From the NCBI GenBank assembly GCA_002422725.1, contig DITE01000021.1:1-51666 (forward strand): a stretch of 51,666 nt of DNA, written 5' to 3'. The notes under the pieces are model-generated. The model was not told the origin of the DNA. It worked only from the letters and a program-made list of their open reading frames with translations, and made no database searches. The DNA is from Bacteroidales bacterium UBA6192. Lineage in GTDB: Bacteria; Bacteroidota; Bacteroidia; Bacteroidales; F082. Position numbers and translations under genes: made by a program. Numbering within the stretch: the stretch's first letter is position 1; each line of letters starts with the position of its first letter. Of this stretch, positions 17,522 to 27,300 are shown in pieces.

Positions 17522-17983
17522 TTACTGACTTTTGTCACCAGAATCAGGTGATTCCTTGATATGTCCGTAGAAAGTAAGAGAATGATAGGCTACTTCAACT
17601 TTCAACAATTCTTCTACCGATTTTTGAATTTCCTGTATCCTGGGGTCGCAAAACTCCAAAACAAGGCCATCACGGATATTCACAAAGTGATCATGTTGCT
17701 TGAATTTAAAGCTTCGTTCAAATTGTGCACAATTGTTGCCAAACTGATGCTTGGTAACCAGGTTACAATCGAGTAGTAGCTCAATGGTATTGTATAAAGT
17801 TGCTCTGCTAACCCGGTATTTGTTGTTCTTCATTCTGATATATAAAGTTTCTATATCGAAATGGCCTTCGGTAGCATAGATTTCCTTAAGAATGGTGTAG
17901 CGTTCCGGAGTTTTCCGGTGACCACGTTGTTCAAGATAATCCGTGAAGATTTTTTTAACGGTTTCGTAAGTGTCTTTTTTCAT
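17522..17983 (-). CDS. Fur-family metal/peroxide-responsive repressor
   Basis: The winged-helix DNA-binding part includes RKTPERYTILKEIY and the recognition helix region YRVSRATLYNTIELLL. The dimerisation part includes the HDHF metal-ligand region and LEFCDPRI. I chose the ATG at 17983 (153 residues, MKKDTYETVKK) over a TTG at 18016. The usual CxxC structural zinc motif after HDH is absent: FVNIRDG stands where a C..C pair is normal, and no second CxxC follows. Whether it senses iron, manganese or peroxide cannot be decided here. A PerR/Fur-type 7-1-7 operator lies upstream, suggesting autoregulation. Neighbours on the same strand are the RelA/SpoT homologue upstream and purA downstream. Confidence 0.85.
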   Translation of the reverse strand: MKKDTYETVKKIFTDYLEQRGHRKTPERYTILKEIYATEGHFDIETLYIRMKNNKYRVSRATLYNTIELLLDCNLVTKHQFGNNCAQFERSFKFKQHDHFVNIRDGLVLEFCDPRIQEIQKSVEELLKVEVAYHSLTFYGHIKESPDSGDKSQ

Positions 17984-18049
17984 CTCGTTCAAGTTGACCT
18001 CAATAGATTCAAGCAAAACTTGCGTAAAGGTATAAAAAATAATGTTTAA

Positions 18050-18064
18050 TTAGAATCATTAAAA
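18050..18064. promoter_or_regulatory. PerR/Fur-type operator upstream of the Fur-family gene
   Basis: TTAGAATCATTAAAA matches the PerR-type 7-1-7 box TTATAATnATTATAA at 12 of 14 positions. On the minus strand a one-mismatch -7 element (TACCTTTA, 18025-18032) lies 17 bases downstream, so the box would cover the -33 region of the regulator's own promoter. Confidence 0.5.
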
Positions 18065-18117
18065 ATTATTTTTACATCTCTCGACATAATAGACTTACTA
18101 TGAGCAATGTAAACAAA

Positions 18118-20358
18118 CTAATTGTCGCTAAGGCGCTCAAGACGCGTTACCTTCCTAATCTCCTTTATTTCTTTAAGCTTCGAAATCAAATCATTTAGAT
18201 TCTGGGTGTTGTGAACATAAACGGTTACTACAGCTTCGACCAGACCACCACTACTTTCGAGCTGAAGTGTGCGGATGTTCAGACCAAGTTGATTTGAAAT
18301 CACATCGGTGAACCTATAGGTAAAGCCGACCGAATCGGTGCCAACAATTTTCAAGCCGGCCAGAAAGGAAACATTTTCTTTTTGCCGCCACTTTGCCTTA
18401 ATGATATTGTTCCCATACTGTGACATCAACTCAACAGCAACCGGACAACTCACCCGGTGTATATGCATAGGTTCGTTTGGGAAAACCATGGCAACAACAT
18501 CGTCGCCCGGAACAGGATTGCAGCAATTGGCTACTGTATAATCAAGATCATTAATATTCTCCTTGAGCAATTCAGGTTTGTTAGTGGCGTTTTTATCCAC
18601 GCTTTTATCGTTAGAATTATCTTGTTTCTGTATCCTCGATTTGCCAAAGGGGTTGGGAAAATAACGCAGAAACTTACCCGATTTATCCTCCTTGAAGGCA
18701 TTTTTTACTTTTTGCAGATTCAGCTTATCAATGGCTGCATAATAATAAAGATCAACAAGTCCGCTAATCCCCTCTGTCTCTATCAAATGGCCATAATTCT
18801 TCTTGTTTGACTCAATATTCAGCTGGTTAAATATGGACTCAAGTTTTTCGCGTCCATTTTCTTTGAAAGTCTTACGATAATCGCGAATGGCATCTTTCAG
18901 TCTTGATTTTGCTCTTGCTGTTACCAGAAAAGTAAACCATTCTTCTTTAGGTAATTGCACCTTTGAAGTAATAATCTCGACCTGATCGCCGGTTTTCAAA
19001 ACATGGTTAAGCTGAACCAGCTTTTGGTTTACTTTTGCCCCTATACACTGATTTCCAAGGTCAGTGTGTATGTTATAGGCAAAATCCAACGCAGTTGCTC
19101 CCTTTGGAAGAGAGTACATTTTCCCTTTAGGAGTAAAGACGAAAATCTCATCCGAGAAGAGGTTAAGTTTAAAATTACTGATAAATTCAAGTGCTGTATT
19201 ATCATCCGACAGGAGCAATTCACGCACTTTACTAAGCCATTCATCCAACCCGCTTTCACTATTGGGTGAATCCTTGTATTTCCAATAAGCGGCATATCCT
19301 TTTTCGGCTATTTCGTCCATTCTTCCCGATCGTATCTGCACTTCTACCCAACGGCCTGTCTGGCTCATTACCGTGGCATGCAGCGACTCGTAGCCATTTG
19401 CCTTTGGCAGGGAAATCCAATCCCTTAACCGGTCATTATTTGGTCTGTAAATGGCTGTTAGTATAGCATAAACCCGCCAACAATCGATTTTTTCCTGCTG
19501 AACGGGACAGTCAATTACGATACGGGCAATATGTGAATCATTAATTTCTTCAAATGGAATCTCTTTGGTTTTCATTCTATCCCATATTGACGAAACTGTT
19601 TTCCGAACCACCACTGCTTTATATTTTATTCCCAATTGATCAAGTGAAGCACTCACAGGAGACAGAAAATCGTGAATAGCAAGCGACCTGGCTTCATGCT
19701 CATCATTGAGTTGTTTCAGTATAGTCGAATAAATACCTGGCTCAGTAAAACGCAGGGACAGATCTTCCAATTCACTTTTAACGGCATATAAACCCAGTCT
19801 GTAGGCTAATGGAACATACAGAAATGAAGTTTCCGATGAAATTTTAAGTTGTTTCTCACGGGTCATCGAATCCAGGGTACGCATATTGTGCAAACGGTCG
19901 GCTAATTTGATCAGAATCACCCGTACGTCGTAAGAAAGCGTGAGCAGAACTTTTCGGAAATTCTCGGCCTGAATACTTGAGCTTCCCGAGCCTTCAACCA
20001 TAACATCCAATTTGGTAAGCCCATCGATAATCCGGGCAATCTGATCATCGAACATCATCTGAATATCCGCAATCTTATATTCGGTGTCCTCAACCACATC
20101 ATGCAACAAAGCACAGATAATTGAAGTGCGTCCCAGACCGATCTCGCCGGCAGCAATGGTTGCTACCTCCAGCGGGTGGTAAATATATGGTTCGCCCGAC
20201 TTGCGCCTCATGTCTTTATGAGCTTCTGCGGCAACTCTGAACGCCTTACGCACCATCCACCGGTCAGTTGTGGTTTTGCGGGTGTGCCAAACCTCTATCA
20301 GATTGCGGTATCGGCGCAAAATCTCTGATCGTTCTGTCTGGCTGTAAGTCTGTAGCAT
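18118..20358 (-). CDS. Bifunctional (p)ppGpp synthetase/hydrolase (RelA/SpoT homologue)
   Basis: The protein has 746 residues and the full long-RSH layout. The HD hydrolase domain (~45-200) keeps its metal motif, with LLHDVVEDT placing His86, Asp87, Glu90 and Asp91. The synthetase domain (~240-370) has KANGYESLHATV and EVQIRSGRMDEIAEKG. A TGS domain (~400-460) includes FVFTPKGKMYSLPKGATALDFAY. A conserved-Cys region (CCNPVPGDD) and a C-terminal ACT domain follow. The intact HD motif indicates it can hydrolyse as well as make the alarmone. A -7 element sits 41 bases upstream. The gene diverges from the large secreted protein at 20501. Confidence 0.93.
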   Translation of the reverse strand: MLQTYSQTERSEILRRYRNLIEVWHTRKTTTDRWMVRKAFRVAAEAHKDMRRKSGEPYIYHPLEVATIAAGEIGLGRTSIICALLHDVVEDTEYKIADIQMMFDDQIARIIDGLTKLDVMVEGSGSSSIQAENFRKVLLTLSYDVRVILIKLADRLHNMRTLDSMTREKQLKISSETSFLYVPLAYRLGLYAVKSELEDLSLRFTEPGIYSTILKQLNDEHEARSLAIHDFLSPVSASLDQLGIKYKAVVVRKTVSSIWDRMKTKEIPFEEINDSHIARIVIDCPVQQEKIDCWRVYAILTAIYRPNNDRLRDWISLPKANGYESLHATVMSQTGRWVEVQIRSGRMDEIAEKGYAAYWKYKDSPNSESGLDEWLSKVRELLLSDDNTALEFISNFKLNLFSDEIFVFTPKGKMYSLPKGATALDFAYNIHTDLGNQCIGAKVNQKLVQLNHVLKTGDQVEIITSKVQLPKEEWFTFLVTARAKSRLKDAIRDYRKTFKENGREKLESIFNQLNIESNKKNYGHLIETEGISGLVDLYYYAAIDKLNLQKVKNAFKEDKSGKFLRYFPNPFGKSRIQKQDNSNDKSVDKNATNKPELLKENINDLDYTVANCCNPVPGDDVVAMVFPNEPMHIHRVSCPVAVELMSQYGNNIIKAKWRQKENVSFLAGLKIVGTDSVGFTYRFTDVISNQLGLNIRTLQLESSGGLVEAVVTVYVHNTQNLNDLISKLKEIKEIRKVTRLERLSDN

Positions 20359-20398
20359 TGGAAGGTATTCTCTTGCCTGGTTTACTTGAAAGTCAAGG

Positions 20399-20406
20399 CA
20401 AAATTA
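20399..20406 (-). promoter_or_regulatory. Promoter -7 element of the RelA/SpoT gene
   Basis: The minus strand reads TAATTTTG, an exact TAnnTTTG match, 40 bases before the start codon. Confidence 0.5.
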
Positions 20407-20480
20407 AGGATTTCCGTCATGTATAAGATACGCTTTGAAGGATTGTTTTTTTCTGATAAAATATTCCAAGCCATTTTTTG

Positions 20481-20488
20481 TACTTTTG
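20481..20488 (+). promoter_or_regulatory. Promoter -7 element of the gliding-motility-type secreted protein
   Basis: TACTTTTG is an exact TAnnTTTG match 12 bases before the ATG at 20501. It lies inside the upstream in-frame extension, which argues that translation starts at 20501. Confidence 0.5.
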
Positions 20489-20500
20489 GAGTCACGCTTC

Positions 20501-23110
20501 ATGACCATGCAGAGAAGATTATTTTCACTTTTAATATTATTACTGCTGTTTATCAGGTTATATGCAACTCATCAAAGAGCTGCTGAAATCACTTACACCT
20601 GGGTTGAAGGCCTAACGTATGAGATAACCATCACGATGTATACGTACACGCCCAGCCTCGCTGATGATGCCCGTGCGACGCTTCCCATATACTGGGGCGA
20701 CAATACCGGAGATGAAATTCCCAGAATTGTTTTTACCGACCTGCCCGACAATTATTCCCTGAATGTTTACCAAATGCGGCACACTTTTCCTGCTCCCGGT
20801 TCATATACTATTGCAGTGGAAGATCCTAACCGGAACTTTGGCGTGGTGAATATCCCCAATTCAGTTAATGTACCCATGTTCGTGCAAAGCGAATTGGTAA
20901 TCAATCCATTTCTTGGCGTTAACAATTCTGTTCAATTACTTAATCCTCCTGTTGATCAGGGCTGTGTTGGAAAAACATTTATTCACAACCCTTCAGCATA
21001 TGATCCTGATGGCGATAGTCTTAGCTTTCGCTTAGTCAAATGTAAAGGTGCAGGAGGATACGATATTCCTGGCTACACTTATCCTCAGGCCTCTGTTTCG
21101 TTTAGCATTGATGCAACAACAGGCGATCTCATCTGGGAAACTCCATTACTTCAAGGAGAGTATAACATTGCATTCATGGTAGAAGAATGGCGCAGCGGAG
21201 TTCTTGTAGGCTCTGTAATGCGCGATATGCAGATACTCATTGGTGCCTGCGACAACAATCCCCCTGAAATTATCTCACTCAACGACACCTGCATCGTTGC
21301 CGGAAACACACTCATGTTCGATATAACAGCTATTGACCCTGACCGAAATATTGTGACCCTTACGGCCAGTGGAGGGCCTTTTGAACTTTCTGATAACCCG
21401 GCAGTGATCATTCCGGATACAGTTACCGGAAACGACACGGTAACGACTACTTTTTTCTGGAACACCCAATGCAGCCATGTCCGGAAAAATCCTTTTTCGG
21501 TTTTGTTTAAAGCACGGGATCAACACCCCATTGTCAGTCTTACCAACTTAAAAACTATACTGATAACTGTAATTGCACCAGCGGTTGAGAACCTTCAGGC
21601 GATTGCGATCAACAACGGAATCGATCTAAGCTGGGACTCACCACCATGCGATAACGCCATAGGAATCAGAATTTACAGGCGCAATGGATTGTCGGGCTTT
21701 CAGCCTGATTATTGTGAAACCGGTGTTCCGGCAAATACCGGTTATCAGCTTATCAGCGAAATAAACAATATTTCGGTCAACACCTTCAGAGACGATGAAA
21801 ATGGTCAGGGGCTAACCCCTGGCATTGAATATTGCTACCTGATTACTACTTTTTTTAGCGATGGAGCTGAGAGCCAGGCTAGTCAGGAGGCTTGTGCCAG
21901 CCTGAAACGCGACCTCCCGGTTATGACCCATGTGAGCAACGACAGCACTGACCTTAACTCGGGAAGCGTGTTCACTGCCTGGTCGAAACCAACCGAACTT
22001 GATCAGCTGCAGTTTCCAGGTCCTTATCTTTATAAGCTTTACCGAAACCCTCCACAAAGCGGGGAACAAATTCTTGTTTTTACCGGAATTGGGCTAAATG
22101 ACACCCTCTATACTGACAATGAGGTTAATGTGAACCAAATAAACGGCCAGTTAACATACACTGTTTTGCTCGAAAGTGAAACCGTTGGCGAAATTGGTTA
22201 CAGCAAACCAGCTGCTTCAATCTTTGTTCAACTCACGGGAACAGATCAGGAGATAAAATTAAACTGGAATCCTGAAGTTCCGTGGATTAACGATAGCTTT
22301 GAGATTTTCAGACTCGATCCGGCTGCGCAGGAATTCCAGTTTGTGGGTTCATCGCTAACCAATAGTTTTAACGATAAAGGATTAATCAATGAACAAACTT
22401 ATTGTTACTATATAAGATCCTTTGGATCCTATTCGGTTCCCGGAATCATCAACCCACTCATAAACTATTCACAAATTTCGTGTGGTCAGGCTTCAGACGA
22501 TGTACCACCTTGTCCGCCACAGCTCGAGGTAACAACAGATTGCGAAATCATTGCCAACCAGCTTCATTGGAGCAATCCGTATGACAGCTGCAGTAACGAT
22601 ATCGACAGATACTATATTTATTACACGCCATCAGCCACACAGCCTTTTGCCCTTATTGATTCCGTAATTGGAGCAGAAATTTTAAATTATTTGCATCATT
22701 CACTGGAATATGTTGCCGGTTGTTATTACATAAAAGCCAAGGATAAAAATGGAAACATTTCCCTTTCTTCCAACATTAGCTGTGTAAACTATGATGCATG
22801 TCCGGTTTATGAACTGCCAAATTTCTTCTCCCCCAACAACGACCTCATCAACGATTATTTTGTTCCGCTCAATTATCCGTCAAGCAATCCAAGGGCCAAT
22901 GTTGACAGGGTGGAAATGATCATTTTTAATCGCTGGGGAAACAAGATGTTCGAAACCAGTGATCCATTGATCAACTGGGACGGGAAAAACCAACAAAACG
23001 GAAAAGAATGTGCTGATGGGGTATATTTATATGTGTGCAAGGTGTTTTTCCAGGGCTTCGAAGGTGAAATTGAGATGAAACTTCAGGGCTCAATTACCAT
23101 CATACGTTAA
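20501..23110 (+). CDS. Large secreted protein with FN3-like repeats and gliding-motility C-terminal domain
   Basis: I chose the ATG at 20501 (a second ATG lies two codons on), because it starts a clean signal peptide (MTMQRRLFSLLILLLLF) and follows a -7 element. The 869-residue product has a PKD/Ig-like N-terminal half, with DNTGDEIPR near the start and an acidic DPDGDS block. Fibronectin-III-like segments follow (repeated LSWDSPPC, LNWNPEVPW and LHWSNPYD type strands). It ends in a gliding-motility-type domain (FFSPNNDLINDYF ... FNRWGNKMFE ... DGVYLYVCKVFF), a known type IX secretion signal class. It is probably a cell-surface or secreted adhesin-like protein. No enzymatic motif is visible and the ligand is unknown. 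Confidence 0.85.
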   Translation: MTMQRRLFSLLILLLLFIRLYATHQRAAEITYTWVEGLTYEITITMYTYTPSLADDARATLPIYWGDNTGDEIPRIVFTDLPDNYSLNVYQMRHTFPAPGSYTIAVEDPNRNFGVVNIPNSVNVPMFVQSELVINPFLGVNNSVQLLNPPVDQGCVGKTFIHNPSAYDPDGDSLSFRLVKCKGAGGYDIPGYTYPQASVSFSIDATTGDLIWETPLLQGEYNIAFMVEEWRSGVLVGSVMRDMQILIGACDNNPPEIISLNDTCIVAGNTLMFDITAIDPDRNIVTLTASGGPFELSDNPAVIIPDTVTGNDTVTTTFFWNTQCSHVRKNPFSVLFKARDQHPIVSLTNLKTILITVIAPAVENLQAIAINNGIDLSWDSPPCDNAIGIRIYRRNGLSGFQPDYCETGVPANTGYQLISEINNISVNTFRDDENGQGLTPGIEYCYLITTFFSDGAESQASQEACASLKRDLPVMTHVSNDSTDLNSGSVFTAWSKPTELDQLQFPGPYLYKLYRNPPQSGEQILVFTGIGLNDTLYTDNEVNVNQINGQLTYTVLLESETVGEIGYSKPAASIFVQLTGTDQEIKLNWNPEVPWINDSFEIFRLDPAAQEFQFVGSSLTNSFNDKGLINEQTYCYYIRSFGSYSVPGIINPLINYSQISCGQASDDVPPCPPQLEVTTDCEIIANQLHWSNPYDSCSNDIDRYYIYYTPSATQPFALIDSVIGAEILNYLHHSLEYVAGCYYIKAKDKNGNISLSSNISCVNYDACPVYELPNFFSPNNDLINDYFVPLNYPSSNPRANVDRVEMIIFNRWGNKMFETSDPLINWDGKNQQNGKECADGVYLYVCKVFFQGFEGEIEMKLQGSITIIR

Positions 23111-23130
23111 GAATCAAATCTTAATACAAT

Positions 23131-23176
23131 AAAAAAAACCGGCAGGTTGATTGTTCATCCTGCCGGTTTTTATTTT
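23131..23176. terminator. Bidirectional terminator between the secreted-protein gene and gapA
   Basis: The stem AAAACCGGCAGG/CCTGCCGGTTTT (12 bp, 12-base loop) is flanked by A- and T-tracts, serving the two converging genes. Confidence 0.9.
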
Positions 23177-23188
23177 TAACCAAATGTA

Positions 23189-24196
23189 TTAGAGGTTGAA
23201 GCGGGCAATCAGGTCAACCACCCTGCACGAATATCCCCATTCGTTATCGTACCACGATAAAACTTTCACCTTGTTGCCCAGTACCATAGTGCTGGAGGCA
23301 TCAAAAATGGATGAGTGCGGGTTGTGGATAACATCAACCGAAACGATCTCGTCTTCGGTATACTCAAGGATACCCTTCATCGGACCTTCAGCAGCTTCTT
23401 TCATGGCATCATTAATTTGCTGTTTGGTTGCCGGGGTCTTGAGGGTAACAACAAGGTCGACCAGCGATCCGGTTGGTGTGGGGACACGCACGGCCAGTCC
23501 GTCGAGCTTGCCGGCGAGTTCAGGAATTACAAGACCAATAGCCTTGGCAGCACCTGTGGTGGTTGGTATTTGCGAAATCGCAGCAGAACGCGCACGACGC
23601 AGATCGCTGTGAGGAGCATCAAGAATAATCTGATCGTTTGTGTAAGAGTGAATGGTTGTCATCATCCCGCTTTCAATACCAAAACGATCGTTCAGCACTT
23701 TTGCAACAGGTGCCAGACAATTGGTTGTGCACGATGCATTGGAAACACACTGATGACTGTCCTTCAAATCGCTATCGTTTACTCCCAGAACAATTGTTGC
23801 ATCAATCTGGTCTTTGGAAGGCACACAAAGAATAACTTTTTTTGCACCATTCTTCAGGTGATCGCCATATCCCCCCTTACTGCTTTCCTTTGAACGGAAA
23901 ACTCCGGTTGCTTCTACAACAACATCAGGGATGACCGCCCAGGGAATGTTAATTGGAGAACGTTCGGCCGAAACAGGAATTCTCTTTCCGTTGGCGATGA
24001 TGCTGTTTTCGTCGAATGAAACTGTTCCGTTGAATCTTCCTTGTGTTGAATCATATTTTAGCAAATGAGCGAGTACCTTTGTACTTGTCAGGTCATTGAT
24101 TCCAACAACCTCCATATTCTCACGCTCCATAATAATCTTGAATACATTCCGGCCAATTCGGCCAAATCCGTTAATTCCAATTTTCGTCTTTGTCAT
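23189..24196 (-). CDS. gapA: Glyceraldehyde-3-phosphate dehydrogenase, type I
   Basis: This glycolytic enzyme oxidises glyceraldehyde 3-phosphate to 1,3-bisphosphoglycerate with NAD+ and phosphate. The 335-residue product is the normal size. It has GFGRIGRN at residues 10-17 for NAD binding, with Asp35 in GINDLTS favouring NAD over NADP. The catalytic Cys156 lies in SNASCTTNC, and the C-terminal WYDNEWGYS is conserved. It is a single gene with its own -7 element, diverging from the dikinase-like gene at 24330, which also belongs to phosphoenolpyruvate-type chemistry by family. Confidence 0.96.
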   Translation of the reverse strand: MTKTKIGINGFGRIGRNVFKIIMERENMEVVGINDLTSTKVLAHLLKYDSTQGRFNGTVSFDENSIIANGKRIPVSAERSPINIPWAVIPDVVVEATGVFRSKESSKGGYGDHLKNGAKKVILCVPSKDQIDATIVLGVNDSDLKDSHQCVSNASCTTNCLAPVAKVLNDRFGIESGMMTTIHSYTNDQIILDAPHSDLRRARSAAISQIPTTTGAAKAIGLVIPELAGKLDGLAVRVPTPTGSLVDLVVTLKTPATKQQINDAMKEAAEGPMKGILEYTEDEIVSVDVIHNPHSSIFDASSTMVLGNKVKVLSWYDNEWGYSCRVVDLIARFNL

Positions 24197-24284
24197 AACA
24201 CTTCTTTTTAAGTATGAATTTATATAGCTAATCCTAATGGTTGTATAGAGCTTTCAGGCTGAAACAATGTTTTCGAATTATATA

Positions 24285-24292
24285 CAAAATTA
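24285..24292 (-). promoter_or_regulatory. Promoter -7 element of gapA
   Basis: The minus strand reads TAATTTTG (exact TAnnTTTG), 88 bases before the gapA start. The divergent dikinase-like gene begins only 37 bases away on the other side, so their control regions overlap. Confidence 0.45.
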
Positions 24293-24329
24293 ATGTAAAA
24301 ATTCGTAATTTCGAATCAAATAATCACCC

Positions 24330-27300
24330 ATGACGGATCAGGAATTTATATCCAAAGCACTTGAGGCAAATCTTGCAGAAACCAGATACAAAGATATTTA
24401 CATTCCCAAAGACCATCTCAATTTTATCCATTTATCCGAAGGCTATTATGGCATCAATAAACGTGCAAACGATTGCATTACAGAATATCATCATCCATTA
24501 TCGAACCGAAAATTTGTTGTTGAAGAACTCAGGGAAATTTTAATTACGGACTTTTGGTTTTATACCAAAGCTGAAATCGACATCAATAATTATTCTATTC
24601 CGGTTTCGATGCTGGGTGTTTTGTTGAAATCGCCCATGCAGGCAGATCTTCAACGGCTTTCGATTCAAACACTTCTCGAATTTATTCACCTGATACTGAA
24701 CAAAAAACAATCGCATAAGCCATTGGCCATTCTGAGTCTGAAAGTGCTTGCCGAAGGGTTTGAGAATAGCAGTGAGAGCTATATACTAACAGGTAAGTTT
24801 TTTGTGAGATACCTCAAAGAGGCATCACTCGACAAAGATCTGTGCAAAAGCGCATTAGCACTTTCGTCCAACATGTTTGGGGCGAGCTACCATTATTGGC
24901 AGAAAACTTCAAACATCGAACAATTAATTGAAGAAAAGCAAGATTTATTTGGACCTTACCGGCACGAATTGATTCAACAATTCGGCAAACCCTGGTTTGA
25001 TCAATTGTTGAGTCAGCTCGAAAGCATCAGTTCGTGGCAGCAGGGTGTCGAAAATCTTCCTGTTCATGATGATATTGCAGAACGTTTTGCTGCAGGCACT
25101 GATATCTTTGATCAGTTTATTACCAAATTTCACTTTGTTTTTTACCTGCTCCACCTTCCGGGAATGAGCATAGTTCGTGAAAGACTGATCTGGAATCTCG
25201 ATAAGATGATCCGGCAGGCAGTAGAAGAAATTGATACTGAACAGTTAAACCGTTTTATTGATACGATTTTCGAATTGGCCGAAGAGCTCCGTCATAGTCA
25301 TATGTCGGCTGTTCTTGATTTCATTCTCACCCTTGGCATGAAGGTCATCGACACAGATCATACCGAGCACAAGGAATACATCAATCATTTTGAGAAAAAA
25401 GTGATTGCCTTTGGGTTTGTTACCCCGGGCATGGTGTTTGTAAATGAAGACTGGCAGCTCACTGTTAATGAAAACCACATAAAAAACATCCGTGTCTGGC
25501 TCATGCTGATTGAGTATTCGCAATCAGTTATGGAAAAACTGCTCTCGGCCCTGATCGTAAACCTCCGTTTAGGTGGAATATTTATCAGCGACACAGATTT
25601 ATTTCAACGGGAAATCACCAAAATTCTGAATTCGAATATATCTCCTTATTACAAAAAAGTAAAACAGCTCACGCGAATATTTCCGGTCTATTTCAACGAA
25701 ATTGGTGCAGAAGGCGAAATACGGAAAGTAACCACAACAATGGATGAAGTTTCGGGCAGGCAAGACAGGCTCATCCACTTTCTTCGCAAACAGGTGCACA
25801 CCGAAAGCAACAACACGCTAATCGGGCTCACAAGACGAATCTTCAGGTTTTGGTACGATGGCAAACTTGAAGCACTCCGTGATCTGCTGCCTCAAAATGT
25901 TTATGAAAGTATAGACACTCAAAATCAATGGTTTGCACCTGTTCATGAATTGATTCTTCAACTTTCCGACCTTTCAGAAAAAGATGCAGATGGATTGCTT
26001 GAACTTTCACATCAGGAATTTGATGAACTGCTAATTCAGTTAAAGCCTGATAATAAAATTGATATTGAACGACTTCGCGATATCAGGGATCTGTATGCCC
26101 ATCTGAAAGAAAAATACTCTTTCGAAACGGTCAACATTATTCAACTTTTAAAACGCTATCCGTTTATACTGGCAAAAGATACCGACAAGCTTGAAAAAGC
26201 TCTTAAGAAGAATGATTTTGAGCAATCGCTCAGGCATATTTATGCCTTTATGGATAAGCTTAAAAAAATCATTTTCAATCCTGAAGAAAGCGAAAGCTGG
26301 GAAAATATCTATCACAAAAGACACATTGCCATTGGGATACCATCGATGTATGGTGTGTATCGTGAAAACAAATTTGAAGCCTTAGGCCTCACCTTCAGGC
26401 TCGAAAAGGTTGCCACACGGCTAATGGAGAAAGTTGTTGCTACAATCAACCTCGACTATATTTCTGCCAAAACCCTGGAAGAGATTAACGTTATACTCGA
26501 GTATTTCCGCGAAGGTCTCGAACTGGATGGCATTACCAACCAAAGCTTTAACTCTAACCTTCAAATGCTGAAGTACAGTCTTACTTCCCGAAGTTTCTCC
26601 TTTGACCAGTATATCAATATTTTTCAGTTCCTCGCCGAAGATGTTAAGCGGATCACCATTAAATACTTTCTCAAATCATATGAGTTTCCGCTTAAGGTTG
26701 TAGTTCCTCAGCTTTTTGATCCGGAGGGGAAACTTCCGGAAAAAGAATTCCAGAAACTATTGAGCCGTAAGTCGGAGGAATTTCACCGCGATGTGATTGC
26801 TGAAGCGTTTCTGGTTCAACCACTCGATAATTTTATCTCCCGTATCCTTCAATCGCTGCGAAACATGTCAGATAGTTTGCACAGCAGTCTGATCAGTGAT
26901 ATCATGTCGTACAATTCGGAATTGGTTATCAGTCCGCTTAATGAATACACGCCTAAGATGGACAACCAGGTATTTCTCGGCAGCAAAGCGTATCATTTAA
27001 AAAACCTGGCTATCCACGGGTTTCCCATACCACCTGGTTTTGTGATCACTTCAGAAGTTTTCAGGCGACGAAATGCAATCATGGGTTTGAAAGAACTGCG
27101 CAAGGAGATGGACGACATGATCAGCAAACACCTCGAACGGCTCGAGAAATCAAGCGGAAGGGGCTATGGTGATCCAAACAACCCGCTTTTGCTGTCGGTA
27201 CGCTCAGGCACTGCCATATCAATGCCTGGTGCTATGGATACCATACTAAACGTTGGATTAAATGACGAACTGGTTGAACAAATCAGCCAACAGGATAGAT

